Assembly: GCF_013415305.1 (NCBI RefSeq)
Contig: NZ_JACBXU010000002.1
Coordinates: forward strand, 310,001-374,000
Direction: 5' to 3'
DNA length: 64,000 bases
Source of the DNA: Pantoea sp. WMus005
GTDB lineage: Bacteria > Pseudomonadota > Gammaproteobacteria > Enterobacterales > Enterobacteriaceae
Below the pieces are notes generated by a model. It saw only the letters and a program-made list of their open reading frames with translations, had not been told where the DNA came from and ran no database searches. Of the stretch, positions 54,824 to 64,000 are shown one piece after another (positions within the stretch are counted from its first letter, which is position 1; every line of letters starts with the position of its first letter). The translations under genes and the position numbers were made by a program.

Positions 54824-57640
54824 ATGAGTGACTATAAATCTACCCTGAATTTGCCGGAAACGGGATTCCCGATGCGTGGCGATCTGGCCAAACGCGAACC
54901 GGGAATGTTGCAACGCTGGAATGCCGACAACCTGTACGGCATCATCCGCGAAGCCAAAAAAGGGAAAAAAACCTTTATCCTGCATGATGGCCCTCCGTAT
55001 GCGAACGGCAGCATTCATATTGGTCACTCCGTTAACAAGATTCTGAAAGACATTATCGTTAAGTCGAAAGGCATGGCGGGTTACGACTCGCCGTATGTGC
55101 CGGGCTGGGATTGTCACGGTCTGCCAATTGAACACAAAGTTGAGCAGATGATCGGCAAGCCAGGCGAGAAAGTCACCGCCGCTGAATTCCGTGCAGCGTG
55201 CCGCAAATACGCCGCTGAACAGGTTGAAGGCCAGAAGGCGGACTTTATTCGTCTCGGCGTGCTGGGCGACTGGGATCGTCCTTACCTGACCATGGATTTC
55301 GGAACCGAAGCCAACATCATTCGTGCGCTGGGTAAAATCATCGGCAACGGCCATCTGCACAAAGGCGCGAAGCCGGTGCACTGGTGCCTGGATTGCCGTT
55401 CTGCCCTGGCAGAAGCGGAAGTGGAGTATTACGACAAAACGTCTCCGTCGATTGATGTGATGTTTAACGCCATCGATACCGATGCGGTGCGTGGGGCGTT
55501 TGGCGTATCCCAGGTCAATGGCCCGATCTCACTGGTGATCTGGACGACAACGCCGTGGACATTACCGGCTAACCGCGCCATCTCCCTGCATCCTGAATTT
55601 GAGTATCAGCTGATCCAGATCGAGGGCCGTGCCCTGATCCTGGCGAAAGAGCTGGTGGAAAGCGTCATGAAGCGCGCCGGTGTCAGCGAATGGCAGGTAC
55701 TGGGCGAATGTCAGGGCGCTGCACTGGAGCTGCAGAAGTTCCAGCATCCGTTCCTGGCGATTGAGTCGCTGGTCGTACTGGGCGAGCACGTGACCCTAGA
55801 CGCGGGTACCGGTGCCGTTCACACCGCGCCAGGCCACGGCCCGGATGACTATGTCATCGGTCAGAAATATGGCATCGAAACGGCTAACCCGGTCGGACCG
55901 GATGGCAGCTATCTGCCAGGCACTTATCCGACGCTGGATGGGGTCAACGTCTTTAAAGCCAACGACCTGATCGTTGAACTGCTGAAAGAGAAGGGCGCGC
56001 TGCTGCACGTTGAGAAACTGCTGCACAGCTATCCGCACTGCTGGCGTCATAAAACGCCGATCATCTTCCGCGCTACGCCGCAGTGGTTCATCAGCATGGA
56101 TCAGAAAGGATTGCGTGCGCAGTCACTGAAAGAGATCAAAGGCGTGCAGTGGATCCCGGACTGGGGCCAGGCGCGTATCGAATCCATGGTGGCGAACCGT
56201 CCTGACTGGTGCATCTCTCGTCAGCGTACCTGGGGCGTACCGATGGCACTGTTCGTTCATAAAGAGAGCGAAGAGCTGCATCCGGACACACTGGCGCTGA
56301 TGGAGAAAGTGGCGCAGCGTGTTGAGCAGGAGGGTATTCAGGCCTGGTGGGATCTCGACCCGCGCGAACTGATGGGCGACGACGCCGATCATTACGTCAA
56401 AGTGCCGGATACGCTGGATGTCTGGTTTGACTCTGGTTCAACCAGCTATTCCGTGGTTGATGCGCGTCCGGAATTTGGCGGACATGCTCCTGACCTCTAT
56501 CTGGAAGGATCCGATCAGCATCGCGGCTGGTTTATGTCCTCGCTGATGATCTCCACGGCAATGAAGGGCAAAGCGCCTTATCGTCAGGTACTGACGCACG
56601 GTTTCACCGTGGACGGTCAGGGCCGTAAGATGTCGAAATCAATCGGCAATACGGTCGCGCCGCAGGATGTGATGAACAAACTTGGTGCCGATATTCTGCG
56701 TCTGTGGGTGGCCTCAACCGATTACTCGGGTGAAATGGCGGTCTCTGATGAGATCCTTAAGCGCTCTGCCGATGCTTATCGTCGCATCCGTAACACCGCG
56801 CGTTTCCTGCTGGCTAACCTCAGCGGCTTCAACCCGGCCACCGATCTGGTGAAACCAGAAGAGATGGTCGTAGTGGATCGTTGGGCAGTGGGTCGTGCAC
56901 AGGCGGCACAGGCTGATATCGTTGCCTCATACGAGAACTACGATTTCCACGAAGTGATCCAGCGTCTGATGCAGTTCTGTTCGATTGAGATGGGCAGCTT
57001 CTATCTCGATATTATCAAGGATCGTCAGTACACCGCGAAAGGCGATGGCCTGGCGCGTCGCAGCTGCCAGACCGCGCTATGGCATATCGTCGAAGCGCTG
57101 GTGCGCTGGATGGCACCGATCATGTCCTTTACTGCGGATGAGATCTGGGGCTATCTGCCAGGCGAACGTGCGCAGTATGTCTTCACCGAAGAGTGGTATC
57201 AGGGTCTGTTTGGCCTGGCGGAAGATGAAGCACTGAATGACGCCTACTGGGCCGAGCTGCTGAAAGTGCGTGGCGAAGTGAACAAAGTGATCGAGCAGGC
57301 ACGTGCGGATAAACGTATCGGAGGCGCACTGGAAGCAACGGTCACGCTGTATGCCGATCCGGAGCTGGCCGCTAAACTGCAGGCGCTGGGCAACGAACTG
57401 CGCTTTGTGCTGCTGACTTCTGGCGCACAGGTAGCGGATTACGCCCTGGCGAACGACGAAGCGCAGCAGAGTGAACTGCTGAAAGGTCTGAAAATCGCGC
57501 TGCACAAGGCGGAAGGCGAGAAATGTCAGCGCTGCTGGCATTACACTACCGACGTCGGGCAGAATCCTGAGCACGCTGAGGTCTGTGGTCGTTGTTACAC
57601 TAACGTAGCCGGTGACGGCGAACAGCGTGAATTTGCCTGA
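54824..57640 (+). CDS. ileS: Isoleucyl-tRNA synthetase
   Basis: Charges tRNA-Ile and edits valine. The 938-residue class I enzyme (same length as E. coli) has the HIGH motif in [13 protein letters not shown] (about 57-69), the editing domain with [16 protein letters not shown] in [13 protein letters not shown] (about 598-610) and a C-terminal zinc site with [12 protein letters not shown] and CGRCY. It is the housekeeping, non-mupirocin-resistant type. The stop codon overlaps lspA by one base. Confidence 0.99.
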   Translation: MSDYKSTLNLPETGFPMRGDLAKREPGMLQRWNADNLYGIIREAKKGKKTFILHDGPPYANGSIHIGHSVNKILKDIIVKSKGMAGYDSPYVPGWDCHGLPIEHKVEQMIGKPGEKVTAAEFRAACRKYAAEQVEGQKADFIRLGVLGDWDRPYLTMDFGTEANIIRALGKIIGNGHLHKGAKPVHWCLDCRSALAEAEVEYYDKTSPSIDVMFNAIDTDAVRGAFGVSQVNGPISLVIWTTTPWTLPANRAISLHPEFEYQLIQIEGRALILAKELVESVMKRAGVSEWQVLGECQGAALELQKFQHPFLAIESLVVLGEHVTLDAGTGAVHTAPGHGPDDYVIGQKYGIETANPVGPDGSYLPGTYPTLDGVNVFKANDLIVELLKEKGALLHVEKLLHSYPHCWRHKTPIIFRATPQWFISMDQKGLRAQSLKEIKGVQWIPDWGQARIESMVANRPDWCISRQRTWGVPMALFVHKESEELHPDTLALMEKVAQRVEQEGIQAWWDLDPRELMGDDADHYVKVPDTLDVWFDSGSTSYSVVDARPEFGGHAPDLYLEGSDQHRGWFMSSLMISTAMKGKAPYRQVLTHGFTVDGQGRKMSKSIGNTVAPQDVMNKLGADILRLWVASTDYSGEMAVSDEILKRSADAYRRIRNTARFLLANLSGFNPATDLVKPEEMVVVDRWAVGRAQAAQADIVASYENYDFHEVIQRLMQFCSIEMGSFYLDIIKDRQYTAKGDGLARRSCQTALWHIVEALVRWMAPIMSFTADEIWGYLPGERAQYVFTEEWYQGLFGLAEDEALNDAYWAELLKVRGEVNKVIEQARADKRIGGALEATVTLYADPELAAKLQALGNELRFVLLTSGAQVADYALANDEAQQSELLKGLKIALHKAEGEKCQRCWHYTTDVGQNPEHAEVCGRCYTNVAGDGEQREFA

Positions 57641-58146
57641 TGCGTAAACCTATTTTCTCAACCGGATTGCGCTGGCTTTGGCTGGTGCTGGTGGTGATTG
57701 TTGTCGACTTCGCCAGTAAGCAGTGGGTGATGAACAACATGATGCTGCATGAAACCCAGCCGCTTATGCCCTACCTGAACCTGTTCTACGCGCACAACTA
57801 TGGCGCGGCATTCAGCTTCCTGGCAGACAAAGGCGGCTGGCAGCGCTGGTTCTTTGCGGGTATCGCGCTGGCTATCGTGATCTCACTGATGGTGATGATG
57901 TATCGTAATCATGCCAGTCAGAAGATGGCTAACATCGCCTATGCTCTGATCATTGGTGGCGCGATCGGCAATCTGTTCGATCGCTCCTACCACGGCTTCG
58001 TGGTCGATTTTATCGATTTCTATGTCGGTAACTGGCACTTCGCTACATTTAATATCGCTGACTGCGGCATCTGTATTGGTGCCGCACTGGTGGTGCTGGA
58101 GGGCTTTTTCAGCCCGAACGGCAAACAAGCTAAACAGAAAGGGTAA
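57640..58146 (+). CDS. lspA: Lipoprotein signal peptidase (signal peptidase II)
   Basis: Aspartyl protease that cuts the signal peptide from prolipoproteins. The 168-residue protein has four membrane segments and both catalytic aspartates: [29 protein letters not shown] (about 107-135), plus [15 protein letters not shown]. Start overlaps the ileS stop (TGATG), so the two are translationally coupled. Confidence 0.98.
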   Translation: MRKPIFSTGLRWLWLVLVVIVVDFASKQWVMNNMMLHETQPLMPYLNLFYAHNYGAAFSFLADKGGWQRWFFAGIALAIVISLMVMMYRNHASQKMANIAYALIIGGAIGNLFDRSYHGFVVDFIDFYVGNWHFATFNIADCGICIGAALVVLEGFFSPNGKQAKQKG

Positions 58147-58149
58147 GTG

Positions 58150-58620
58150 ATGACTGAGTCCGTACAGCGCGAAAGCGCGGTGTTGGTGCATTTTACGCTG
58201 AAGCTGGAAGATGGCTCGACGGCGGAATCGACCCGTGCAAACGGCAAGCCCGCGCTGTTTCGTCTCGGTGATGGCAGCCTCTCTGCAGCGCTTGAGCAGG
58301 CACTACTGGGGCTGAAAGCGGGTGAAACCAAACAGTTCACCCTCGAGCCGGAAGACGCCTTTGGTGGCGTCAGCCCGGACCTGATCCAGTATTTCTCGCG
58401 TCGGGACTTTATTGATGCAGGCGAACCGGAAGTGGGTGCCATCATGCTGTTCAGCGGCATGGGCGGCAGTGAAATGCCAGGCGTGATCCGTGAAGTTTCC
58501 GGAGACTCGATCACCGTGGATTTTAACCATCCGCTGGCAGGTCGTCGTATTCAGTTTGATGTAGAGGTGCTGGAAATCGATCCGGCACTGGAGGCGAACG
58601 ATGCAAATCCTGTTAGCTAA
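58150..58620 (+). CDS. fkpB: FKBP-type peptidyl-prolyl cis-trans isomerase FkpB (SlpA-like)
   Basis: A 156-residue proline isomerase with chaperone activity. It has [34 protein letters not shown], the flap (insert-in-flap) part [17 protein letters not shown] and [21 protein letters not shown]. The ATG at 58150 is favoured over GTG at 58147 by family alignment. It overlaps ispH by 20 bases, as in other enterobacteria. Confidence 0.96.
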   Translation: MTESVQRESAVLVHFTLKLEDGSTAESTRANGKPALFRLGDGSLSAALEQALLGLKAGETKQFTLEPEDAFGGVSPDLIQYFSRRDFIDAGEPEVGAIMLFSGMGGSEMPGVIREVSGDSITVDFNHPLAGRRIQFDVEVLEIDPALEANDANPVS

Positions 58621-59554
58621 TCCGCGCGGTTTCTGCGCTGGCGTTGATCGCGCCATCAGTATTGTAGAGCGCGCGCTGGAGATGTATGGCGCGCCAATCT
58701 ATGTCCGTCACGAAGTGGTGCATAACCGTTACGTGGTGAACAGCCTGCGTGAGCGTGGTGCCATCTTCATTGAAGAGATCAGTGAAGTGCCGGATAACGC
58801 AATTCTGATCTTCTCCGCGCACGGGGTTTCACAGGCGGTGCGGGCCGAAGCTAAAGCGCGCAATCTGACCATGCTGTTCGACGCCACCTGTCCGCTGGTG
58901 ACTAAAGTCCATATGGAAGTCGCGCGCGCTAGCCGTAAAGGCGTTGAAGCAATACTGATTGGTCATGCGGGTCATCCGGAAGTTGAAGGCACTATGGGGC
59001 AGTACAACAACCCCAATGGTGGCATGTATCTGGTGGAATCACCGGACGATGTCTTCAGACTGACCGTCAAAGACGAAAACAATCTGAGCTTCATGACGCA
59101 GACCACGCTTTCTGTGGATGACACCTCTGACATCATTGATGCCCTGCGTCAGCGTTTCCCGGCGATCATCGGGCCGCGTAAAGATGATATCTGCTACGCC
59201 ACCACCAACCGTCAGGAAGCCGTTCGTACGCTGGCGAAAGATGCAGAAGTGGTGCTGGTGGTCGGTTCGAAGAACTCCTCGAACTCTAACCGTCTGGCCG
59301 AGCTGGCACAGCGTGCCGGTAAACTGGCGAAGCTGATCGATTCTGCGGATGATATTCAGGAAGAGTGGGTAAAAGGCGTGGCCTGCATCGGCGTTACCGC
59401 AGGTGCCTCAGCCCCCGATATTCTGGTGCAGCAGGTGATCCAGCGTCTGCGTGAGCTGGGCGGCGAAGCGGCGATTGAGCTCATTGGTCGTGAAGAGAAT
59501 ATTGTCTTTGAAGTGCCTAAAGAGTTGCGCGTCGAAGTACGCAACGTGCAGTAA
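58601..59554 (+). CDS. ispH: 4-hydroxy-3-methylbut-2-enyl diphosphate reductase IspH
   Basis: Last step of the non-mevalonate isoprenoid pathway; an iron-sulphur enzyme. The 317-residue protein shows the three cluster cysteines in [12 protein letters not shown] (residue 12), [12 protein letters not shown] (about 96) and [13 protein letters not shown] (about 197), and the conserved HEVVHN histidine. Followed by a terminator. The rihC gene found next in E. coli is absent. Confidence 0.98.
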   Translation: MQILLANPRGFCAGVDRAISIVERALEMYGAPIYVRHEVVHNRYVVNSLRERGAIFIEEISEVPDNAILIFSAHGVSQAVRAEAKARNLTMLFDATCPLVTKVHMEVARASRKGVEAILIGHAGHPEVEGTMGQYNNPNGGMYLVESPDDVFRLTVKDENNLSFMTQTTLSVDDTSDIIDALRQRFPAIIGPRKDDICYATTNRQEAVRTLAKDAEVVLVVGSKNSSNSNRLAELAQRAGKLAKLIDSADDIQEEWVKGVACIGVTAGASAPDILVQQVIQRLRELGGEAAIELIGREENIVFEVPKELRVEVRNVQ

Positions 59555-59572
59555 CGCTTCGATATGATTGAT

Positions 59573-59602
59573 AAAAAGGCCGACTCTGTTCGGTCTTTTT
59601 TG
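59573..59602 (+). terminator. Rho-independent terminator after ispH
   Basis: AAAAAGGCCG pairs with CGGTCTTTTT (one G-T pair) around a nine-base loop, followed by TGTTTTTG. It begins 18 bases after the ispH stop. The remaining gap to dapB (59603-59776) is AT-rich promoter DNA with GTTAAC repeated at 59714 and 59725. Confidence 0.88.
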
Positions 59603-59770
59603 TTTTTGTAGTCTGCCAGAAATGCCATGAATTGCTGCGATGATTGCTTTTACTGATAATCACAGGCGGCTGGCATAAAATTCTTATTATCACGGATTAA
59701 TAGTGGCGTGAATGTTAACTCATCGTTAACCTGATGACGCTTTGGATGCATAGTTTTGTTTTAGGAATGA

Positions 59771-60592
<822 letters not shown>

Positions 60593-60645
60593 GTGTTGTG
60601 AACCATCGTGATGTGGTTATTTCAATCGGTAATCACTTGATTGAA

Positions 60646-60678
60646 AAGGGGCAATGTTTTCATTGCCCTTAATTTTAT
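60646..60678 (+). terminator. Terminator after dapB
   Basis: Stem GGGCAATG with CATTGCCC and loop TTTT, extended by a wobble pair and two A-T pairs, followed by TTAATTTTA. It lies about 55 bases after the dapB stop. The gap 60593-61061 holds this and the carAB control region; no gene is supported. Confidence 0.8.
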
Positions 60679-60766
60679 CTGAAAAATGTCATTCTGTTCT
60701 AGAATCTATCTTTAACTCTTATTTTTATCTGTTTTTCTGCTTTATCCGCTCAGCTAAATGCCATTT

Positions 60767-60782
60767 TTGACCATTTGGTCAA
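60767..60782. promoter_or_regulatory. RutR operator upstream of carAB
   Basis: TTGACCATTTGGTCAA matches the RutR consensus TTGACCA-N2-TGGTCAA at all 14 defined positions and is the core of an 11-bp perfect inverted repeat (60762-60787). In E. coli RutR, the uracil and thymine sensor, acts at carAB P1. Confidence 0.8.
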
Positions 60783-60823
60783 AAATGAAGGTCCTGTTGC
60801 GCCATTTTAGTTTTAACGCTGCC

Positions 60824-60839
60824 TGGCAAACGATTATTC
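60824..60839. promoter_or_regulatory. Possible PurR box upstream of carAB
   Basis: TGGCAAACGATTATTC keeps the PurR core GCAAACG-TT but is poor at the ends against ACGCAAACGTTTTCGT. PurR represses carAB in E. coli, and the position between the RutR site and ARG boxes is reasonable. Confidence 0.4.
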
Positions 60840-61012
60840 CGCCGAGTTTTCACCTCTTTTTGCCGCTTATGCCCGTTTTATTCCTCATAAGGCAGATAAC
60901 CATGAAAAAAATCCACTCCAGGGTAGACAATGACCAGGGCGATCATTAGAATGCGCGCAATTTGCCAAAAATCGACAATTCAGGCGGTTTTTGCATTGAT
61001 TCAGGCGGCTAT

Positions 61013-61050
61013 TTTGAATTAATATGCAGATATATTGACTGTTTATTCCC
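61013..61050. promoter_or_regulatory. Two ARG boxes at the downstream carAB promoter
   Basis: Cores TGAAT-TAAT-ATGCA (61015-61028) and TGACT-GTTT-ATTCC (61036-61049) match the ArgR half-sites TGAAT and ATTCA with one and two mismatches. They are 21 bases apart, the spacing of paired 18-bp ARG boxes with a three-base gap. They overlap a candidate -10 TAATAT (61020-61025) with a -35 TTGATT (60996-61001), as at E. coli carAB P2, so arginine repression is expected. Confidence 0.75.
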
Positions 61051-61061
61051 TGGAGGATGTT

Positions 61062-62210
61062 TTGATTAAGTCAGCACTTTTGGTTCTGGAAGACGGAACC
61101 CAATTCCACGGTCGGGCCATCGGGGCAACAGGGTCGGCAGTGGGGGAAGTCGTTTTCAACACCTCAATGACCGGTTATCAAGAAATCCTCACTGATCCTT
61201 CCTATTCCCGCCAAATCGTTACTCTCACTTATCCCCATATCGGTAATGTCGGTGTCAATGCTGCCGATGAAGAATCCAGTCAGATTCATGCGCAAGGCCT
61301 GGTTATTCGTGACCTGCCGCTGATTGCCAGCAACTTCCGTAGCGAAGAGGGCTTATCTGCTTACCTGCAGCGAAATAACATCGTGGGGATTGCCGATATC
61401 GATACCCGCAAGCTGACGCGCCTGCTGCGAGAAAAAGGGGCGCAGAATGGCTGCATCATCGCGGGCGACAATCCGGATGCCGCGCTGGCGCTGCAAAAAG
61501 CGCAGGCGTTCCCGGGACTGAAAGGGATGGATCTGGCGAAAGAGGTCTGCACCACTGAAACGTACAGCTGGCAGCAGGGCAGCTGGACGCTGGACGCGGG
61601 CCTGCCAGAGCAGGCTGCTGCGGCGTCGCTGCCTTACCACGTGGTGGCTTACGATTACGGCGTTAAGCGCAACATCCTGCGCATGCTGGTGGATCGCGGC
61701 TGCCGTCTGACCGTCGTTCCGGCACAGACGCCAGCCGAAGAAGTACTGAAGCTGAATCCGGATGGTATCTTCCTCTCCAACGGTCCTGGCGACCCGGAGC
61801 CGTGCGATTACGCTATCAGCGCCATTCAGGCCTTCCTGAAGACAGAGATTCCGGTCTTTGGTATCTGTCTGGGTCATCAGCTACTGGCGCTGGCCAGCGG
61901 TGCTAAGACCGTAAAGATGAAGCTCGGCCACCACGGCGGCAACCATCCGGTGAAAGATCTCGAAAACAACCGCGTGATGATCACGGCGCAGAACCACGGT
62001 TTTGCGGTGGATGAAAACAATCTGCCCGCGAACCTGCGTGTAACCCACATTTCGTTGTTCGATAAAACCGTTCAGGGCATTCACCGCACTGACAAGCCAG
62101 CATTCAGCTTCCAGGGACACCCTGAAGCCAGCCCGGGTCCCGGTGATGCTGCGCCGCTGTTTGACCACTTTATTGAATTGATTGACGCATTCCGTCTGCA
62201 AGCGAAGTAA
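61062..62210 (+). CDS. carA: Carbamoyl-phosphate synthase small (glutaminase) subunit
   Basis: Releases ammonia from glutamine for carbamoyl phosphate, used by both arginine and pyrimidine synthesis. The 382-residue protein has an N-terminal CarA-specific domain ([37 protein letters not shown]) and a class I amidotransferase domain with catalytic Cys in [13 protein letters not shown] (about 269) and His-Glu in [13 protein letters not shown] (about 353-355). The start is TTG at 61062, five bases after GGAGG, giving MIKSALL as in E. coli; an in-frame ATG at 61035 would start inside an ARG box. Confidence 0.97.
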   Translation: MIKSALLVLEDGTQFHGRAIGATGSAVGEVVFNTSMTGYQEILTDPSYSRQIVTLTYPHIGNVGVNAADEESSQIHAQGLVIRDLPLIASNFRSEEGLSAYLQRNNIVGIADIDTRKLTRLLREKGAQNGCIIAGDNPDAALALQKAQAFPGLKGMDLAKEVCTTETYSWQQGSWTLDAGLPEQAAAASLPYHVVAYDYGVKRNILRMLVDRGCRLTVVPAQTPAEEVLKLNPDGIFLSNGPGDPEPCDYAISAIQAFLKTEIPVFGICLGHQLLALASGAKTVKMKLGHHGGNHPVKDLENNRVMITAQNHGFAVDENNLPANLRVTHISLFDKTVQGIHRTDKPAFSFQGHPEASPGPGDAAPLFDHFIELIDAFRLQAK

Positions 62211-62224
62211 TCAGGAGCTAATTC

Positions 62225-64000
62225 ATGCCAAAACGTACAGACCTAAAATCCATCCTGATTCTTGGTGCCGGTCCGATTGTGATCGGCCAGGCCTGCGAAT
62301 TTGATTATTCCGGTGCGCAGGCGTGTAAAGCGCTACGTGAAGAGGGTTACCGCGTCATTCTGGTGAACTCCAACCCGGCGACCATTATGACCGACCCGGA
62401 AATGGCTGATGCGACCTACATTGAGCCGATTCACTGGGAAGTGGTGCGTAAAATCATCGAAAAAGAGCGTCCGGATGCGGTATTGCCAACGATGGGCGGA
62501 CAGACAGCGCTGAACTGTGCGCTGGAGCTAGAACGTCATGGCGTGCTGGAAGAGTTTGGCGTCACCATGATTGGCGCGACTGCTGATGCGATCGATAAAG
62601 CAGAAGATCGTCGTCGTTTCGACGTGGCGATGAAAAGCATTGGCCTCGATACCGCGCGCTCCGGCATTGCACACACCATGGAAGAAGCGCTGGCCGTAGC
62701 GGAAGATGTTGGCTTCCCGTGCATTATCCGTCCCTCCTTTACCATGGGCGGCACCGGTGGCGGCATCGCCTACAACCGCGAAGAGTTTGAGGAGATTTGC
62801 GAACGCGGTCTCGACCTCTCACCGACCAACGAGTTACTGATTGATGAGTCGCTGATTGGCTGGAAAGAGTATGAGATGGAAGTCGTGCGTGATAAAAACG
62901 ACAACTGCATCATCGTCTGCTCAATTGAGAACTTCGACGCGATGGGGATTCACACCGGTGACTCCATCACGGTTGCGCCTGCCCAGACGCTGACCGACAA
63001 AGAGTATCAGATCATGCGTAACGCCTCGCTGGCGGTACTGCGTGAAATCGGTGTTGAAACCGGCGGCTCCAACGTGCAGTTCTCGGTTAACCCGAAAGAT
63101 GGCCGTCTGATTGTCATCGAGATGAACCCACGCGTGTCGCGCTCCTCGGCGCTGGCGTCAAAAGCGACCGGCTTCCCGATTGCTAAAGTGGCGGCCAAAC
63201 TGGCGGTCGGCTATACCCTCGACGAGCTGATGAACGATATTACCGGCGGTTTAACGCCAGCCTCGTTCGAGCCTTCAATCGACTACGTCGTCACCAAGAT
63301 CCCACGTTTCAACTTTGAAAAATTTGCCGGTGCCAACGATCGCCTGACCACGCAGATGAAGTCGGTCGGTGAAGTGATGGCGATTGGGCGCACATTCCAG
63401 GAATCCATGCAGAAAGCGCTGCGCGGCCTGGAAGTGGGTGCTAATGGCTTCGACCCGAAAGTACACCTTGACGATCCGGAAGCGTTAACCCGCATCCGCC
63501 GCGAGCTGAAAGATGCCGGTTCAGACCGCATCTGGTACATCGCAGACGCTTTCCGTGCAGGTATGTCAGTGGATGGCGTATTCAACCTGACCAATGTGGA
63601 CCGCTGGTTCCTGGTGCAGATTGAAGAGCTGGTGAAACTTGAAGATCAGGTGGCCCGCGAAGGCGTGAACAGCCTGGATGCGACCTTCCTGCGCACGCTG
63701 AAGCGTAAAGGCTTTGCCGATGCACGGCTGGCGACGCTGGCGGGTGTGGCAGAGAGCGAAATCCGCAAGCTGCGTCAGCAGTTTAACCTGCACCCGGTCT
63801 ATAAGCGCGTAGATACCTGTGCTGCAGAATTCGCGACGGATACTGCCTACATGTATTCCACTTATGAAGAGGAGTGCGAAGCCAACCCAAGTCAGGATCG
63901 CGAAAAAATCATGATTCTGGGTGGTGGGCCCAACCGTATCGGTCAGGGTATCGAATTCGACTACTGCTGCGTTCACGCTGCCCTGGCGCTGCGTGAAGAT
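62225..64000 (+). CDS. carB: Carbamoyl-phosphate synthase large subunit (partial)
   Basis: The first 592 codons of about 1,073; the rest is past the window edge. The protein begins [30 protein letters not shown], then has the first ATP-grasp domain ([18 protein letters not shown], about 165-182; [20 protein letters not shown], about 298-317), the oligomerisation domain (about 400-550) and the start of the second synthetase half ([21 protein letters not shown], about 560). CAGGAG precedes the ATG. It is 14 bases after carA. Confidence 0.97.
   Translation, partial: MPKRTDLKSILILGAGPIVIGQACEFDYSGAQACKALREEGYRVILVNSNPATIMTDPEMADATYIEPIHWEVVRKIIEKERPDAVLPTMGGQTALNCALELERHGVLEEFGVTMIGATADAIDKAEDRRRFDVAMKSIGLDTARSGIAHTMEEALAVAEDVGFPCIIRPSFTMGGTGGGIAYNREEFEEICERGLDLSPTNELLIDESLIGWKEYEMEVVRDKNDNCIIVCSIENFDAMGIHTGDSITVAPAQTLTDKEYQIMRNASLAVLREIGVETGGSNVQFSVNPKDGRLIVIEMNPRVSRSSALASKATGFPIAKVAAKLAVGYTLDELMNDITGGLTPASFEPSIDYVVTKIPRFNFEKFAGANDRLTTQMKSVGEVMAIGRTFQESMQKALRGLEVGANGFDPKVHLDDPEALTRIRRELKDAGSDRIWYIADAFRAGMSVDGVFNLTNVDRWFLVQIEELVKLEDQVAREGVNSLDATFLRTLKRKGFADARLATLAGVAESEIRKLRQQFNLHPVYKRVDTCAAEFATDTAYMYSTYEEECEANPSQDREKIMILGGGPNRIGQGIEFDYCCVHAALALRED

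Noticed and set aside
60758-60949. 63-codon frame between dapB and carA
   Set aside because: It covers the RutR palindrome and other carAB control sites, and lacks a ribosome binding site.

Overview
The window reads as chromosomal DNA of an enterobacterium. Gene content and order follow the stretch of the E. coli chromosome that runs from fhuF through the origin of the numbering to carAB. The differences point to Erwiniaceae, most likely Pantoea: creA lies next to arcA with no creBCD, there is no deoCABD between yjjG and serB, and a deoxyribose operon and a urea amidolyase/urea ABC transporter operon sit between ettA and slt. The genus is an inference from gene order and protein similarity recalled from memory. 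No phage, insertion sequence, integrase or CRISPR array was seen.

Layout. 1-3 kb: a partial YbaK-type deacylase, the Fur-controlled siderophore reductase fhuF, a membrane diguanylate cyclase and a small Fur-box-preceded membrane protein. 3.1-3.5 kb: three tandem tRNA-Leu(CAG) genes behind a stringent-type promoter. 3.5-10.8 kb: rsmC, holD-rimI-yjjG, ytjB, serB-radA-nadR. 10.8-14.5 kb: a medium-chain dehydrogenase divergent from a LysR regulator, then ettA. 14.7-19.1 kb: a DeoR-type repressor divergent from deoK-deoP-deoX (deoxyribose uptake and phosphorylation), with two DeoR-type operators around a CRP site. 19.1-30.8 kb: an eight-gene minus-strand operon, allophanate hydrolase, urea carboxylase, GntR regulator and UrtABCDE, headed by a near-consensus sigma-54 promoter. 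31-38.3 kb: slt, trpR, yjjX, gpmB, rob, creA, arcA and an rRNA/tRNA methyltransferase. 38.4-43.4 kb: the attenuated thrLABC operon. 43.4-51 kb: yaaA, talB, mog, an MHS-family transporter, dnaK-dnaJ with a sigma-32 promoter. 51-59.6 kb: nhaA, nhaR, rpsT and the ribF-ileS-lspA-fkpB-ispH cluster. 59.7-64 kb: dapB and carAB (carB cut by the window edge) with RutR, PurR and ArgR type sites upstream.

How the genes work together. The accessory block at 14.7-30.8 kb holds two self-contained catabolic modules. In one, deoxyribose would be imported by DeoP, possibly anomerised by DeoX and phosphorylated by DeoK, giving the known DeoR inducer. In the other, urea would be imported by UrtABCDE, carboxylated to allophanate and split into ammonia and CO2 without nickel urease. 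The sigma-54 promoter, a possible NtrC site and a GntR-type operator suggest that nitrogen limitation combined with a local repressor controls it. The rest is core metabolism, translation, stress and cell-envelope maintenance. I did not find a system that I would call wholly undescribed. The most interesting points are regulatory: the paired DeoR operators, the sigma-54 urea promoter, the paired Fur boxes at fhuF and the DUF1435 gene, and the terminator that ends two bases before nhaR.
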